The notes beneath the pieces were generated by a model. That model was not told the origin of the DNA. It searched no databases and saw only the letters and a list, made by a program, of their open reading frames with translations. 31,807 bases of DNA from Christensenella sp. UBA4263 (GTDB taxonomy: Bacteria > Bacillota > Clostridia > Christensenellales > Aristaeellaceae), in assembly GCA_002395225.1 (NCBI GenBank), contig DGWH01000086.1:447-32253 (forward strand), in the 5' to 3' direction. The position numbers were made by a program, and so were the translations under genes. Each line of letters starts with the position of its first letter. The first letter of the stretch is position 1. Below, piece after piece: positions 21,710 through 29,361 of the stretch.

Positions 21710-23413
21710 TTGAAAACCGCAATTAGATATTCTGGTCAAATCAAAAGAAGCATCCTGATTATTGAAAAAAATGATAAGAACCGGGAACTGCTGAGAGAGG
21801 CGCTGCAGCCAAAGTATGATCTGCAGTTTGTCTGTTCCGGCGCAGAGGCTTTCATTCATCTCCATAAGGAACGGATCTCTCTGGTGATTGTGGATATGAA
21901 CGAGAATCAGGATGACCGGACGGCATTTCTTGATCTGTATTTTGAAACAGATGAATACAAGTCAATTCCGGTAACGGTCATTACCTCGGATACAGAGATG
22001 GAACTGTACGCCATCCGCATCGGAGTCGCTGACTTCATCTCCAAATCCCTGGAGGCGCCGGAACTGATACTGGCCAAATGTGACCGGGTCATCGAGCTCT
22101 CCTTTGACCGGATGCTGGTCCGGTCGACGGAAAATGATGTGCTGACCGGCCTGTATACCCCTGAATTTTTCTTCCAGTATGTCCGCCAGATTCTTGACTA
22201 TACCAGACGGGAAGAACGGGATGCACTGGTACTGGACGTGGAGCATTTTCACCTGATCAATGAAATATACGGCCGTGAATTCGGCGACAGACTGCTCCAG
22301 CAGATCGCGGATGCCCTGCGGAAACTGAAGCCGGAAACAGACGGAATTGTCTGCCGGAGCGGGGTGGACAATTTTTATGTCTACTGCAAGCATCTGGAAG
22401 GGTATGATGCCATTCTTTCGGCGATGGATGAGGTGCTTTCCCTGCCGGAACTGCAGCAGTTCCGCGTGCGCATCGGGGTGTATTTGCACGTCGACCATGA
22501 TATTGAACCGGAGAGATGGTTTGACCGGGCCAAAAAGGCGTGTGACCAGCTGCGGGGGGACTATACCCGTTCCATTGCCATTTATGATGCCAACCTGATG
22601 GAAAAGAGCGTCTTTGAGGAACGGCTGGTCTATGATATCCGGCGGGCTATTGAAAAGGAAGAGCTGCTGGTCTATTATCAGCCGAAGTTCGACATTCAGA
22701 AGGAGGTTCCGCGGCTTTCCAGCGCGGAGGCGCTGGTCCGGTGGAATCATCCGGGATACGGCCTGATCGGCCCGGACAAATTCATCCCGGTTTTTGAAAA
22801 GAACGGCATCATTCAGCTGGTGGATGATTATATCTGGCGGAAAACGGCCGCTCAGATCCGGAAATGGCGGGACAAATACGGCTTTGTTCTGCCGGTGTCC
22901 GTCAACGTTTCACATATTGATATCTTTGATGAACACCTGGAACAGAAGCTCAAAGACATTGTGGAGGAAAATGGCCTGACGCCGGACGCGCTTTCACTGG
23001 AAATTACGGAGTCTGCCTATTCCAGCAACGCGGAGCGCCTGATTGAATTCGCCAACAACATGCGCAAGAGCGGATATAAGATTGCCATGGATGACTTTGG
23101 TGTCGGTTCCTCCTCCCTGAACATGCTGACGCAGCTGCCGTTTGATGTGCTGAAACTGGACATGCAGTTTGTGCGCAACATGGAAAAAGACCAGAAGAGC
23201 CGGAAAATGGTGGATCTGGTGATCGATATTGCCAGATTCCTCGAGGTGACCTGTGTCGCCGAGGGAGTGGAGAGCGCGGAACAGTATCATCTCCTGAAAG
23301 ACATGCGCTGTGAATTTGCGCAGGGGTACTATTTTTCAAGACCCGTCAGTGTTGACCGGTTCGAGAAGCTGATTGAAAAGGACCTGGATTACCACATCGG
23401 TCCGGCGGAATGA
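21710..23413 (+). CDS. REC-like / degenerate GGDEF / intact EAL protein (c-di-GMP phosphodiesterase)
   Basis: 567 residues, a paralog of the gene at 18547. The REC-like domain (12-130) keeps Asp62, Thr92 and Lys112, but the acidic pair is E19-K20 and the Pro after the Lys is lost, so phosphorylation is doubtful. The GGDEF loop reads GVDNF (no cyclase expected). The EAL domain retains EALVRW, VNVSH, LEITES, DDFGVGSSS, LKLDMQF, AEGVE and QGYYFSRP, so hydrolysis of c-di-GMP is likely. The start is TTG at 21710, with AAGGGAG about 10 bases upstream; no ATG fits. It is transcribed alone and ends at a strong terminator. It is probably a signal-specialised duplicate of the first gene. Confidence 0.9.
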   Translation: MKTAIRYSGQIKRSILIIEKNDKNRELLREALQPKYDLQFVCSGAEAFIHLHKERISLVIVDMNENQDDRTAFLDLYFETDEYKSIPVTVITSDTEMELYAIRIGVADFISKSLEAPELILAKCDRVIELSFDRMLVRSTENDVLTGLYTPEFFFQYVRQILDYTRREERDALVLDVEHFHLINEIYGREFGDRLLQQIADALRKLKPETDGIVCRSGVDNFYVYCKHLEGYDAILSAMDEVLSLPELQQFRVRIGVYLHVDHDIEPERWFDRAKKACDQLRGDYTRSIAIYDANLMEKSVFEERLVYDIRRAIEKEELLVYYQPKFDIQKEVPRLSSAEALVRWNHPGYGLIGPDKFIPVFEKNGIIQLVDDYIWRKTAAQIRKWRDKYGFVLPVSVNVSHIDIFDEHLEQKLKDIVEENGLTPDALSLEITESAYSSNAERLIEFANNMRKSGYKIAMDDFGVGSSSLNMLTQLPFDVLKLDMQFVRNMEKDQKSRKMVDLVIDIARFLEVTCVAEGVESAEQYHLLKDMRCEFAQGYYFSRPVSVDRFEKLIEKDLDYHIGPAE

Positions 23414-23424
23414 GCAAAGAAAAA

Positions 23425-23459
23425 CGGAGCAGAATTGAATTCTGCTCCGTGATTTTTTT
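23425..23459. terminator. Bidirectional intrinsic terminator
   Basis: 12-bp stem CGGAGCAGAATT/AATTCTGCTCCG; TGATTTTTTT on the plus side and GTTTTTCTTT on the minus side. It ends both the second EAL gene (+) and oadB (-). Confidence 0.92.
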
Positions 23460-23462
23460 GTA

Positions 23463-24689
23463 TCAGCCGAAGACACTCAGGAGGAAACCTGCGGCGATGG
23501 CTGAACCGATAACACCGGCAACGTTCGGTCCCATGGCGTGCATGAGGAGGAAGTTGGACGGGTTGGCTTTCTGACCTTCACGCTGAGAGACACGGGCGGC
23601 CATCGGGACGGCGGAAACGCCGGCCGAGCCGATCAGCGGATTGATCTTGCCGCCGGAAAGCTTGTACATGAGCTTGGCAACCAGAAGACCGCCGATGGTG
23701 CTGAAGGAGAAGGCAATCAGGCCGAGGACGACGATGTAGATCGTCTGGAGGTTGATGAAGTTCGAGCCGATCATGGTGGCGCCTACGCTGATTCCGAGGA
23801 ACAGCGTGACGATGTTCATGAGGGCGTTCTGAGCAACATCGGAAAGACGCTCGGTCACACCGGTTTCCTTGAGCAGGTTGCCGAACATGAGGCAGCCGAT
23901 CAGGGGAGCGGTGGAGGGGAGAAGGAGAACGACGAAGATGGTCACGATGATGGGGAACAGAATCTTTTCTGTCTTGGTGACCTCACGCAGCTGCGTCATC
24001 TTGACCTTGCGCTCTTCCTCCGTGGTGAGGGCCCGCATAATCGGCGGCTGGATCATCGGGATCAGCGCCATATAGCTGTACGCCGCCACCGCGATGGGGC
24101 CGAGGAGCTCAGGGGCAAGACGGGTGGTGGTCAGGATGGCCGTCGGGCCGTCTGCACCGCCGATGATGCCGATGGAGGCTGCCTGATTTCCGGTGAAGCC
24201 GAGGAGATTAGCACCCATGAAGGCGAAGAAGACGCCGAACTGGGCAGCCGCACCGAGAAGCAGGGAGGAGGGGTTGGAGATCAGCGGACCAAAGTCGGTC
24301 ATGGCGCCGATGCCGATGAAGATCAGGCAGGGATAGATGCCGGCCTTGACGCCGATGTACAGGATGTCAATCAGTCCGCCCTGTGACATGATGCGTCCGT
24401 AGTTGTGCGCATAGGGACTGGCTTCATTCAGAAAATCCGCCCAGAGTTCGGGATGATACAGTGCATTGGAAGCGTTGAGCTCAGCCGGGAGACCTTCAAA
24501 GTAGCTGATGTTGGAGAGAAGACACCCGACGGCGATACCGACCATCAGAAGCGGCTCATACTGCTTCTTGATGCCCAGGTACAGAAGAACGCAGGCAATG
24601 ATGATCATGATCAGGTTTTTATATCCGCCGGCAGCCAGAACACCGGCAAAGCCGGATTCAGTTACCAGGGAGGCAAGGGAATTCAACAT
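23463..24689 (-). CDS. oadB: Sodium-pumping oxaloacetate decarboxylase, beta subunit
   Basis: 408 residues, about ten membrane helices. Family signatures are IGIIGGADGPTAI (Asp180, the sodium-binding Asp of the pump), FGPLISNPSSLLLGAAAQFGVF, and the C-terminal GSAGVSAVPMAARVSQ and MHAMGPNVAGVIGSAIAAG. The beta subunit decarboxylates carboxybiotin and uses the energy to export Na+. GGAGGG precedes the ATG at 24689, 16 bases after the biotin subunit gene. Methylmalonyl-CoA or glutaconyl-CoA decarboxylase beta subunits are close relatives; the carboxyltransferase gene in the same operon points to oxaloacetate. Confidence 0.94.
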   Translation of the reverse strand: MLNSLASLVTESGFAGVLAAGGYKNLIMIIIACVLLYLGIKKQYEPLLMVGIAVGCLLSNISYFEGLPAELNASNALYHPELWADFLNEASPYAHNYGRIMSQGGLIDILYIGVKAGIYPCLIFIGIGAMTDFGPLISNPSSLLLGAAAQFGVFFAFMGANLLGFTGNQAASIGIIGGADGPTAILTTTRLAPELLGPIAVAAYSYMALIPMIQPPIMRALTTEEERKVKMTQLREVTKTEKILFPIIVTIFVVLLLPSTAPLIGCLMFGNLLKETGVTERLSDVAQNALMNIVTLFLGISVGATMIGSNFINLQTIYIVVLGLIAFSFSTIGGLLVAKLMYKLSGGKINPLIGSAGVSAVPMAARVSQREGQKANPSNFLLMHAMGPNVAGVIGSAIAAGFLLSVFG

Positions 24690-24705
24690 TTGCTATTTCC
24701 CTCCA

Positions 24706-25107
24706 TCATCCAAGTACTACGAGTGCAGATCCTGTATCCACCTTGCTGCCGACATCCACCAGAACCTGTGCGACCGTGGCGTCATGGGGAGCCATGATTT
24801 CATTTTCCATCTTCATGGCTTCAAGAACGATAAGGACCTCACCGGACTTAACCGCCTGACCGGCTTTTACATTGACTTTTACGATTGTTCCGGGCATCGG
24901 GGATGCGACCTGCTCGCCGGCAACAGCCGCGGGGGCAGGTGCCGCCGGTGCGGGGGCCGCAGCCGGGGCAGGCGCAGCAGCAGCGGGCGCGGCGGCGGGT
25001 GCCGGTGCCGCGGGGGCAATGGCCTCATATTCATCAAGGAGAATCGCTTCGCCCTGTTCTACTTCGACCTCATACGTTTTCCCTTTGAGGGTTACCTTGT
25101 ATTTCAT
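24706..25107 (-). CDS. Biotin carboxyl carrier subunit of the decarboxylase
   Basis: 133 residues: an N-terminal 30-residue strand-rich segment, an Ala-Pro linker (about 31-62) and a biotinyl domain with the E96-A-M-K99-M motif, where Lys99 carries biotin. The Ala-Pro linker lets the biotin swing between the alpha and beta subunits. The ribosome site AAGGAGGTCAAATAA is formed by the last codons and stop of oadG, two bases away, so translation is probably coupled. In many bacteria this domain is fused to the end of OadA; here it is a separate gene. Confidence 0.95.
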   Translation of the reverse strand: MKYKVTLKGKTYEVEVEQGEAILLDEYEAIAPAAPAPAAAPAAAAPAPAAAPAPAAPAPAAVAGEQVASPMPGTIVKVNVKAGQAVKSGEVLIVLEAMKMENEIMAPHDATVAQVLVDVGSKVDTGSALVVLG

Positions 25108-25109
25108 CG

Positions 25110-25454
25110 TTATTTGACCTCCTTAATGGATTTGAACCGAAGCTCATTGAGAGGTTTCTGCAGTTTATTGGCGACAATTGCCATGATCATGGCGGCGTCG
25201 CGGGGATCCGTGTCATAGAGCTTGAGCTCACCGGCGCTGCCGGGGGCAAGCTTCTTGGGAACCGGTGCCGGTTCCGGAATGGCGGGCTTGGAAACGACTG
25301 CAGCAGCAGCTTCCTGTTTGGCTTTGGCGACCATGATTTTGCCGACCAGCATGATGACGGCCATCAGGAGGCCAAGACCGATAAATACGACCACATAACC
25401 CAGGATCGCATCAAGAAGCGCGGTGCCCAAAGGCAATTTAACTCCGCTTGTCAT
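25110..25454 (-). CDS. oadG: Oxaloacetate decarboxylase gamma subunit (OadG family)
   Basis: 114 residues with one membrane span (about 15-42, LLDAILGYVVVFIGLGLLMAVIMLV shortened here by description), followed by a charged and Pro/Ala-rich segment and a soluble C-terminus. This is the usual layout of the gamma subunit that anchors the complex. The C-terminal half (DPRDAAMIMAIVANKLQKPL) is more like the longer clostridial form. AAGGAGG precedes the ATG at 25454, and the gene starts 12 bases after oadA. Confidence 0.88.
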   Translation of the reverse strand: MTSGVKLPLGTALLDAILGYVVVFIGLGLLMAVIMLVGKIMVAKAKQEAAAAVVSKPAIPEPAPVPKKLAPGSAGELKLYDTDPRDAAMIMAIVANKLQKPLNELRFKSIKEVK

Positions 25455-25466
25455 CGTGTTGCCTCC

Positions 25467-26867
25467 TTATGCTTCTTCAATGGTGTACTTGACGATCTTC
25501 TCCGCCTTGGCCTTGCGGTCCTTCAGGAACTTCTCAGCCTGCGCCGGGAAGCAGATGTAGCTCATGATATCCTCTTCAGACTCGCAGAGATCGCCCAGTG
25601 CCTCTTTCGCCTTGGCAAAGTCTTCGCCCGTGCGCTTGGAGTCTTCGATGCGGCAGTCAATGGGCTTTCCGCCAACACCCAGGATCTTCTCTTCCAGTGC
25701 CTTGTCGACCGGGGCGGGAGCCACGCCGTACTCGCCCTTGAAGTAATTCTTCACTTCGTTGGAGATGTTCTTGTAGCGCTCGCCCACGAGAACGTTGGTC
25801 ACGGCCTGGTTGCCGACCATCTGGCTGAGCGGGGTAACGAGCGGCGGATAACCGAGGTCCTTGCGGACAGCGGGGATCTCCAGCAGAGCCGCGTCGAACT
25901 TGTCCATGGCATTCATGTCTTTCAGGTTGGCGATCATGTTGGAAAGCATGCCGCCCGGTACCTTGTACACGAGAGCCTGGGAATCGGTGGCCATGCTCTT
26001 GGGGTTGATCATGCCGGAGTCGACATACTTCTGCTTGACGGGCTTGAAGAAATCGTTCACCTTGTTGATGATGTTCTCATCCAGGTCCGTCTCAATGCCG
26101 TACTGCTGGAGTGCATAGAACATGGTCTCGGTGGCTGCCTGGCTGGTGCCGTTGGAGAAGCAGCTGGTAGCGGTATCAATGACGTCCACGCCGGACTCAA
26201 TGGCCTTGGTGAGGGTCATATAGGCCATGCCGGTGGTGCAGTGGGTGTGCAGGATAACCGGCACATCGCCGACCTTGTCCTTGATTCCCTTGATGAGGTG
26301 CTCGGCCTCGTACGGGCTCATGGTGCCTGCCATATCCTTCAGGCAGAGCGTGTCAAAGCCCATCTTGACCAGGGTATCACACATTTCGACATACTTGTCG
26401 ACGGTGTGAACCGGGCTCTGGGTGTAGCTGATACAGCCGCTGGCGATGGTACGGGGAGTCGCATATTTCTTGGTAGCCATCAGGGCGGTTTCAAGGTTGC
26501 GGAAATCGTTCAGGGCATCGAAAATACGGATGATATCAATACCGTTCTTGATACTGAGCTCAACGAATTTCTCAACGACATCATCATGATAGTGCTTGTA
26601 ACCCAGAAGGTTCTGGCCACGGAGCAGCATCTGAAGACGCGTATTGGGCATGTTCTTGCGGATGTTCCGCAGTCTTTCCCACGGATCCTCTCCCAGATAT
26701 CTGAGGCAGGAGTCAAAGGTGGCGCCGCCCCAGCACTCGACAGAGTAATACCCGGCTTTGTCCATCGTGGGGAGGATTTCCTCGAAATCCGCGTAGGGCA
26801 AACGGGTAGCCATCAGAGACTGATTTGCATCGCGCATTACCGTTTCGGTAAACTGTACTTTTCTCAT
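25467..26867 (-). CDS. oadA: Oxaloacetate decarboxylase alpha subunit (carboxyltransferase), without biotin domain
   Basis: 466 residues of the pyruvate carboxylase/OadA carboxyltransferase family: RDANQSLMATR with metal-binding Asp13, WGGATFD, the LRGQNLLGY loop, catalytic Lys177 in CLKDMAG, metal ligands His207 and His209 in HTHCTTGM. A conserved carboxylase domain fills the C-terminal half. It moves the carboxyl group from oxaloacetate to biotin, forming pyruvate. The usual 100-130-residue biotinyl tail is missing, because the biotin carrier is a separate gene. TAGGAGA precedes the ATG at 26867. First gene of a four-gene operon with gaps of 12, 2 and 16 bases. A pyruvate carboxylase subunit role is less likely, given oadB and oadG. 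Confidence 0.95.
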   Translation of the reverse strand: MRKVQFTETVMRDANQSLMATRLPYADFEEILPTMDKAGYYSVECWGGATFDSCLRYLGEDPWERLRNIRKNMPNTRLQMLLRGQNLLGYKHYHDDVVEKFVELSIKNGIDIIRIFDALNDFRNLETALMATKKYATPRTIASGCISYTQSPVHTVDKYVEMCDTLVKMGFDTLCLKDMAGTMSPYEAEHLIKGIKDKVGDVPVILHTHCTTGMAYMTLTKAIESGVDVIDTATSCFSNGTSQAATETMFYALQQYGIETDLDENIINKVNDFFKPVKQKYVDSGMINPKSMATDSQALVYKVPGGMLSNMIANLKDMNAMDKFDAALLEIPAVRKDLGYPPLVTPLSQMVGNQAVTNVLVGERYKNISNEVKNYFKGEYGVAPAPVDKALEEKILGVGGKPIDCRIEDSKRTGEDFAKAKEALGDLCESEEDIMSYICFPAQAEKFLKDRKAKAEKIVKYTIEEA

Positions 26868-26916
26868 GAGTTAATCTCCTATCGCATTTGGATAAAATCC
26901 GACTCAAACCTATTTT

Positions 26917-26945
26917 ATTATAATCGCAAAGTCATTTTATGGCAA
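26917..26945 (-). promoter_or_regulatory. Promoter of the oad operon
   Basis: Minus strand: TTGCCA (26945-26940), 17-base spacer, TATAAT (26922-26917), 45-50 bases before the oadA start. Confidence 0.8.
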
Positions 26946-26979
26946 GGGGATAACTATTTTTTAGCGTCCTTTTTGCGCG

Positions 26980-27000
26980 ACTTTGTCAAACTTTGTCAGA
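26980..27000 (-). promoter_or_regulatory. Tandem 10-bp direct repeat upstream of the oad promoter
   Basis: ACTTTGTCA occurs twice with a 10-base period (26980-26988 and 26990-26998, plus strand), 35-55 bases upstream of the -35 box. This is one helical turn apart and in a position suitable for an activator, but no known binding consensus was recognised. Confidence 0.35.
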
Positions 27001-27092
27001 AATGTCCGGTTTTATTCGGAACGAAACAAAGCGCGCGCCGCAATCCGCCGCCCGGGATTTCTTCAAAACTGCGCCGGTGCCATCAGAAAAGG

Positions 27093-27121
27093 TTGACAAG
27101 CGCGGGCACATCCACCATAAT
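27093..27121 (+). promoter_or_regulatory. Promoter of the AAA/DUF234 ATPase gene
   Basis: TTGACA (27093-27098), 17-base spacer, CATAAT (27116-27121). Transcription would begin near 27128, so the structured repeat (27164-27256) lies in the 5' leader. Confidence 0.7.
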
Positions 27122-27163
27122 TTCTGTTATCCGCTGATCCTATACCGGAATGCGGTTGAAATG

Positions 27164-27256
27164 GGAGCGACCCTGCCGCGCCGCGGCAGATGGTCAGATT
27201 CGGGCCGGGATAAAGCGGCTCCGGCAGGAGATCAGCTTTGAGGCCCATAAGAGGAG
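27164..27256 (+). repeat. Diverged single copy of the structured leader repeat
   Basis: Aligns with the units at 14553-14732 almost without gaps. Helix A is GGAGC/GCTCC (27164-27168, 27218-27222). Helix B is CTGCCGC/GCGGCAG (27173-27179, 27183-27189), where CTGTCGC/GCGACAG at 14.5 kb has T-A in place of C-G. Helix C is GGGCC/GGCCC (27202-27206, 27242-27246), where the other copies have AGGCC/GGCCT. The motif GCTCCGGCA and the spacing to the 3' end are the same. It ends in GAGGAG (27251-27256), which is the ribosome site of the ATPase gene. Confidence 0.75.
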
Positions 27257-27263
27257 AATGAAT

Positions 27264-28667
27264 ATGACATGGTTTATTGGCCGGCAGGAGGAACTGCAGG
27301 CTCTGGAAACGGCGTATCAGAAGGACGGCTTTCAGATGGGCGTCGTGTATGGACGCAGACGTATCGGGAAGACCACCCTGCTCCGGCAGTTCTGCACGGG
27401 GGAAAGGGCGGTGTTTTTTACTGCCCGGAAGACGACCGTCGGGCGCAATGTGGAACTGTTTGGTCAGCACGCCGTGAAAACATTGACACCGGATCATGAA
27501 CCAGCCGCCTTTCAGTCCTTTGAGGAGCTCTGCGATTTTCTGGGCGCTCAGAGTCAAAGCGAGCGGCTCGTCGTCGTCATCGATGAATTTCCGGCGCTGG
27601 CCGGAAAGGACAGGAACATCCTGCTGACGCTGCAAAAGTACATCGATGAACACTGGCAGTCGGGGAAAATGTTCCTGATTCTGTGCGGGGCTTCGGACGG
27701 CTTTATGGAAAAGGAAGTGCTGGGACCCGGGAGCCCGCTGGGCGGCCGCTGTACGATGCAGCTGAAACTGGAGGCGTTTGATTACCGCCAGACCGCCTTG
27801 TTTCTGCCTTCCTGGCCGGCGTATGACCAGGCGGTTGCCTATGGCCTGACAGGCGGTGTCGCCCAGTATATTTCGCTGTTTGATGAAAACAAAAGCCTGG
27901 AGGAGAACATTGTCTCCCTGTTTTTCTCCAAATCCGGTCCGCTGTACGAGGAAGCGAAAAATGCAGTTGTCCTGGCGTTTCAGGAGGAGGAAAAAATCGG
28001 CCGCATCCTTGAACTTCTCGCCGCCGGGGCAAATCAGGTACGGGAGATTGCCGAAGAATCAGGAATCCCTTCCCGGAACGTTTCCCGCTATCTCAAAACC
28101 CTGATGGAAGCGGGAATAGTGGAGCACCGGCATGCCATGACCGAGGAAAACAACAAGAAGAAAAGCCGCTATATCCTGGCGGATGACATGCTTCGTTTCT
28201 GGTACCGCTTTATTCCGGAGGCCGTGGAGGCCATTGAGAGTGATGAGGGACGCCTGTATGTGCAGCGCAATGTGCGGCCGAAGCTGGCTGCCTTTATGGA
28301 AAGCGTGTTTGAAAAAATGTGCAGGCAGTACACCCTGGGACTGGGGATTCTCGGTGTTTTCCCCTGCAAAGTGACCAGCGTCGGGAGCTGGTGGGGAACC
28401 AATCCCGGGACTCGGGAACCCATGGAGATCGATGTGGCGGGTCTTGACAGTACACGCAGGGAGGCAGTGATCGGCGAATGCCGATTCCGGCGCGGGGCGA
28501 TGGACCGAAACGCACTGGATGCGGTGCAGGCATGGGAAAATGCCCGCCTCAAAAAGGTTCGGGTGGCGCAGATTCTGTTCTTTTCCGTCAGTGAATTTCC
28601 GGACTGGCTGATTGAGGAAGCCCAAAACGGCAAAATCCGGCTGATCCGGCTGGAGGAGATGTACTGA
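27264..28667 (+). CDS. AAA-type ATPase with C-terminal DUF234 nuclease-like domain
   Basis: 467 residues from the ATG at 27264, seven bases after GAGGAG (the ATG at 27258 is too close). Walker A is GRRRIGKT (residues 30-37), Walker B VVVIDEF (103-109), followed by sensor-like LILCGASDGFM. A winged-helix segment (about 255-310, VREIAEESGIPSRNVSRYLKTL) follows. The C-terminal DUF234 domain resembles PD-(D/E)xK nucleases: EID (388-390) and GECR (404-407), but the expected Lys of GECK is Arg407. This is the archaeal-type ATPase family (PF01637/PF03008), common in Clostridia and of unknown biological role. It has its own promoter, a structured leader and a terminator, so it is a single-gene unit. 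Confidence 0.9.
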   Translation: MTWFIGRQEELQALETAYQKDGFQMGVVYGRRRIGKTTLLRQFCTGERAVFFTARKTTVGRNVELFGQHAVKTLTPDHEPAAFQSFEELCDFLGAQSQSERLVVVIDEFPALAGKDRNILLTLQKYIDEHWQSGKMFLILCGASDGFMEKEVLGPGSPLGGRCTMQLKLEAFDYRQTALFLPSWPAYDQAVAYGLTGGVAQYISLFDENKSLEENIVSLFFSKSGPLYEEAKNAVVLAFQEEEKIGRILELLAAGANQVREIAEESGIPSRNVSRYLKTLMEAGIVEHRHAMTEENNKKKSRYILADDMLRFWYRFIPEAVEAIESDEGRLYVQRNVRPKLAAFMESVFEKMCRQYTLGLGILGVFPCKVTSVGSWWGTNPGTREPMEIDVAGLDSTRREAVIGECRFRRGAMDRNALDAVQAWENARLKKVRVAQILFFSVSEFPDWLIEEAQNGKIRLIRLEEMY

Positions 28668-28681
28668 CAGGGAAAACTGAA

Positions 28682-28714
28682 AAAGACAAGCCGTCATAGG
28701 GACGGCTTGTCTTT
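28682..28714. terminator. Bidirectional intrinsic terminator
   Basis: Perfect 14-bp stem AAAGACAAGCCGTC/GACGGCTTGTCTTT with a 5-base loop, between the ATPase gene (+) and the marR-type gene (-). Confidence 0.9.
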
Positions 28715-28722
28715 CTTTCCGG

Positions 28723-29271
28723 TCAGGAATCAGAGGGGAGGAGATCCTGAAAAGAGGCGATATAGGATTCCTTGTCCGGGGGATCTTTTTCCGGCGGCGG
28801 TGTCTCCGGCCGGGCAAGCATCTGCTCGGGGGTGGCGAACTGTCTGGTCGCCTGCTTGAGACCTGAATTGATCTGTTCAAGTGTCTTATAGAAGACCCGG
28901 ATATCCTCCTCCGGAATGTCATCACTGACGTAATTGTTGATTTTGAGAATGGTATCAAAAAGAATCTGGGCGGAATTGTGGCCCTTTTCAGTCAGGCGAT
29001 ACCCTTTCTTGTACGGATTGGCATCATCCGACATGACAAAGCCGCGCTCGAGGAGATCTTTCAGGATCCGGGAGATCTGCGAACGGTCAATGGCCAGTTT
29101 TTCGGCAAGCTGGTTCTGATTCATGGGACTCTCATTCAGCAGCGCGGTCAGGCACCGGGCGTGGGTTGCCGAAAGATTGTACGTCTCCATGAAGATCCCT
29201 TTCAGTCGGGTGATGGATTTGATTGAGCTTTCGATTAACATGGAGAAAAGCTCAAAACGGCTTTCGTTCAT
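28723..29271 (-). CDS. MarR-family transcriptional regulator
   Basis: 182 residues. Residues about 35-105 form the MarR winged helix: LSATHARCLTALLNESPMNQNQLAEKLAIDRSQISRILKDLLERGFV then a charged wing (DDANPYKKGYRLTEKG). Flanking helices provide the dimer interface. The C-terminal 35 residues (about 148-182) are Pro- and charge-rich, longer than usual and probably disordered. AAGGAG precedes the ATG at 29271. The gene is divergent from the barnase-like gene, and a 14-base palindrome lies in the shared region, suggesting that it controls that neighbour and itself. The effector is unknown. Confidence 0.93.
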   Translation of the reverse strand: MNESRFELFSMLIESSIKSITRLKGIFMETYNLSATHARCLTALLNESPMNQNQLAEKLAIDRSQISRILKDLLERGFVMSDDANPYKKGYRLTEKGHNSAQILFDTILKINNYVSDDIPEEDIRVFYKTLEQINSGLKQATRQFATPEQMLARPETPPPEKDPPDKESYIASFQDLLPSDS

Positions 29272-29282
29272 GATTGTTCTCC

Positions 29283-29311
29283 TTGAACAGGCAGATAGGA
29301 TATGCTAAACT
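29283..29311 (+). promoter_or_regulatory. Predicted promoter of the barnase-like/barstar operon
   Basis: TTGAAC (29283-29288), 17-base spacer, TAAACT (29306-29311). The -35 overlaps the ribosome site of the divergent marR-type gene. Confidence 0.5.
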
Positions 29312-29318
29312 ATACTGA

Positions 29319-29332
29319 CCGACATCTGTCGG
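29319..29332. promoter_or_regulatory. Palindromic operator candidate (MarR site)
   Basis: CCGACA-TC-TGTCGG, a perfect 6-2-6 inverted repeat, lies at the predicted transcription start of the barnase-like gene and 48 bases upstream of the marR-type start codon. Position and symmetry fit a repressor site; binding by the adjacent MarR protein is inferred. Confidence 0.5.
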
Positions 29333-29361
29333 AATATCAGGAATGGAAGGGGACCAAAGGG

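Noticed and set aside
23463..26867. Methylmalonyl-CoA or glutaconyl-CoA decarboxylase operon
   Set aside because: The alpha subunit is a pyruvate carboxylase-type carboxyltransferase (RDANQS, CLKDMAG, HTHxTTGM), not the acyl-CoA carboxyltransferase type used by those pumps.
28059..28958. 299-residue minus-strand frame running from the marR-type gene into the ATPase gene
   Set aside because: It crosses a strong bidirectional terminator and is out of frame with the MarR motif; no recognisable protein.
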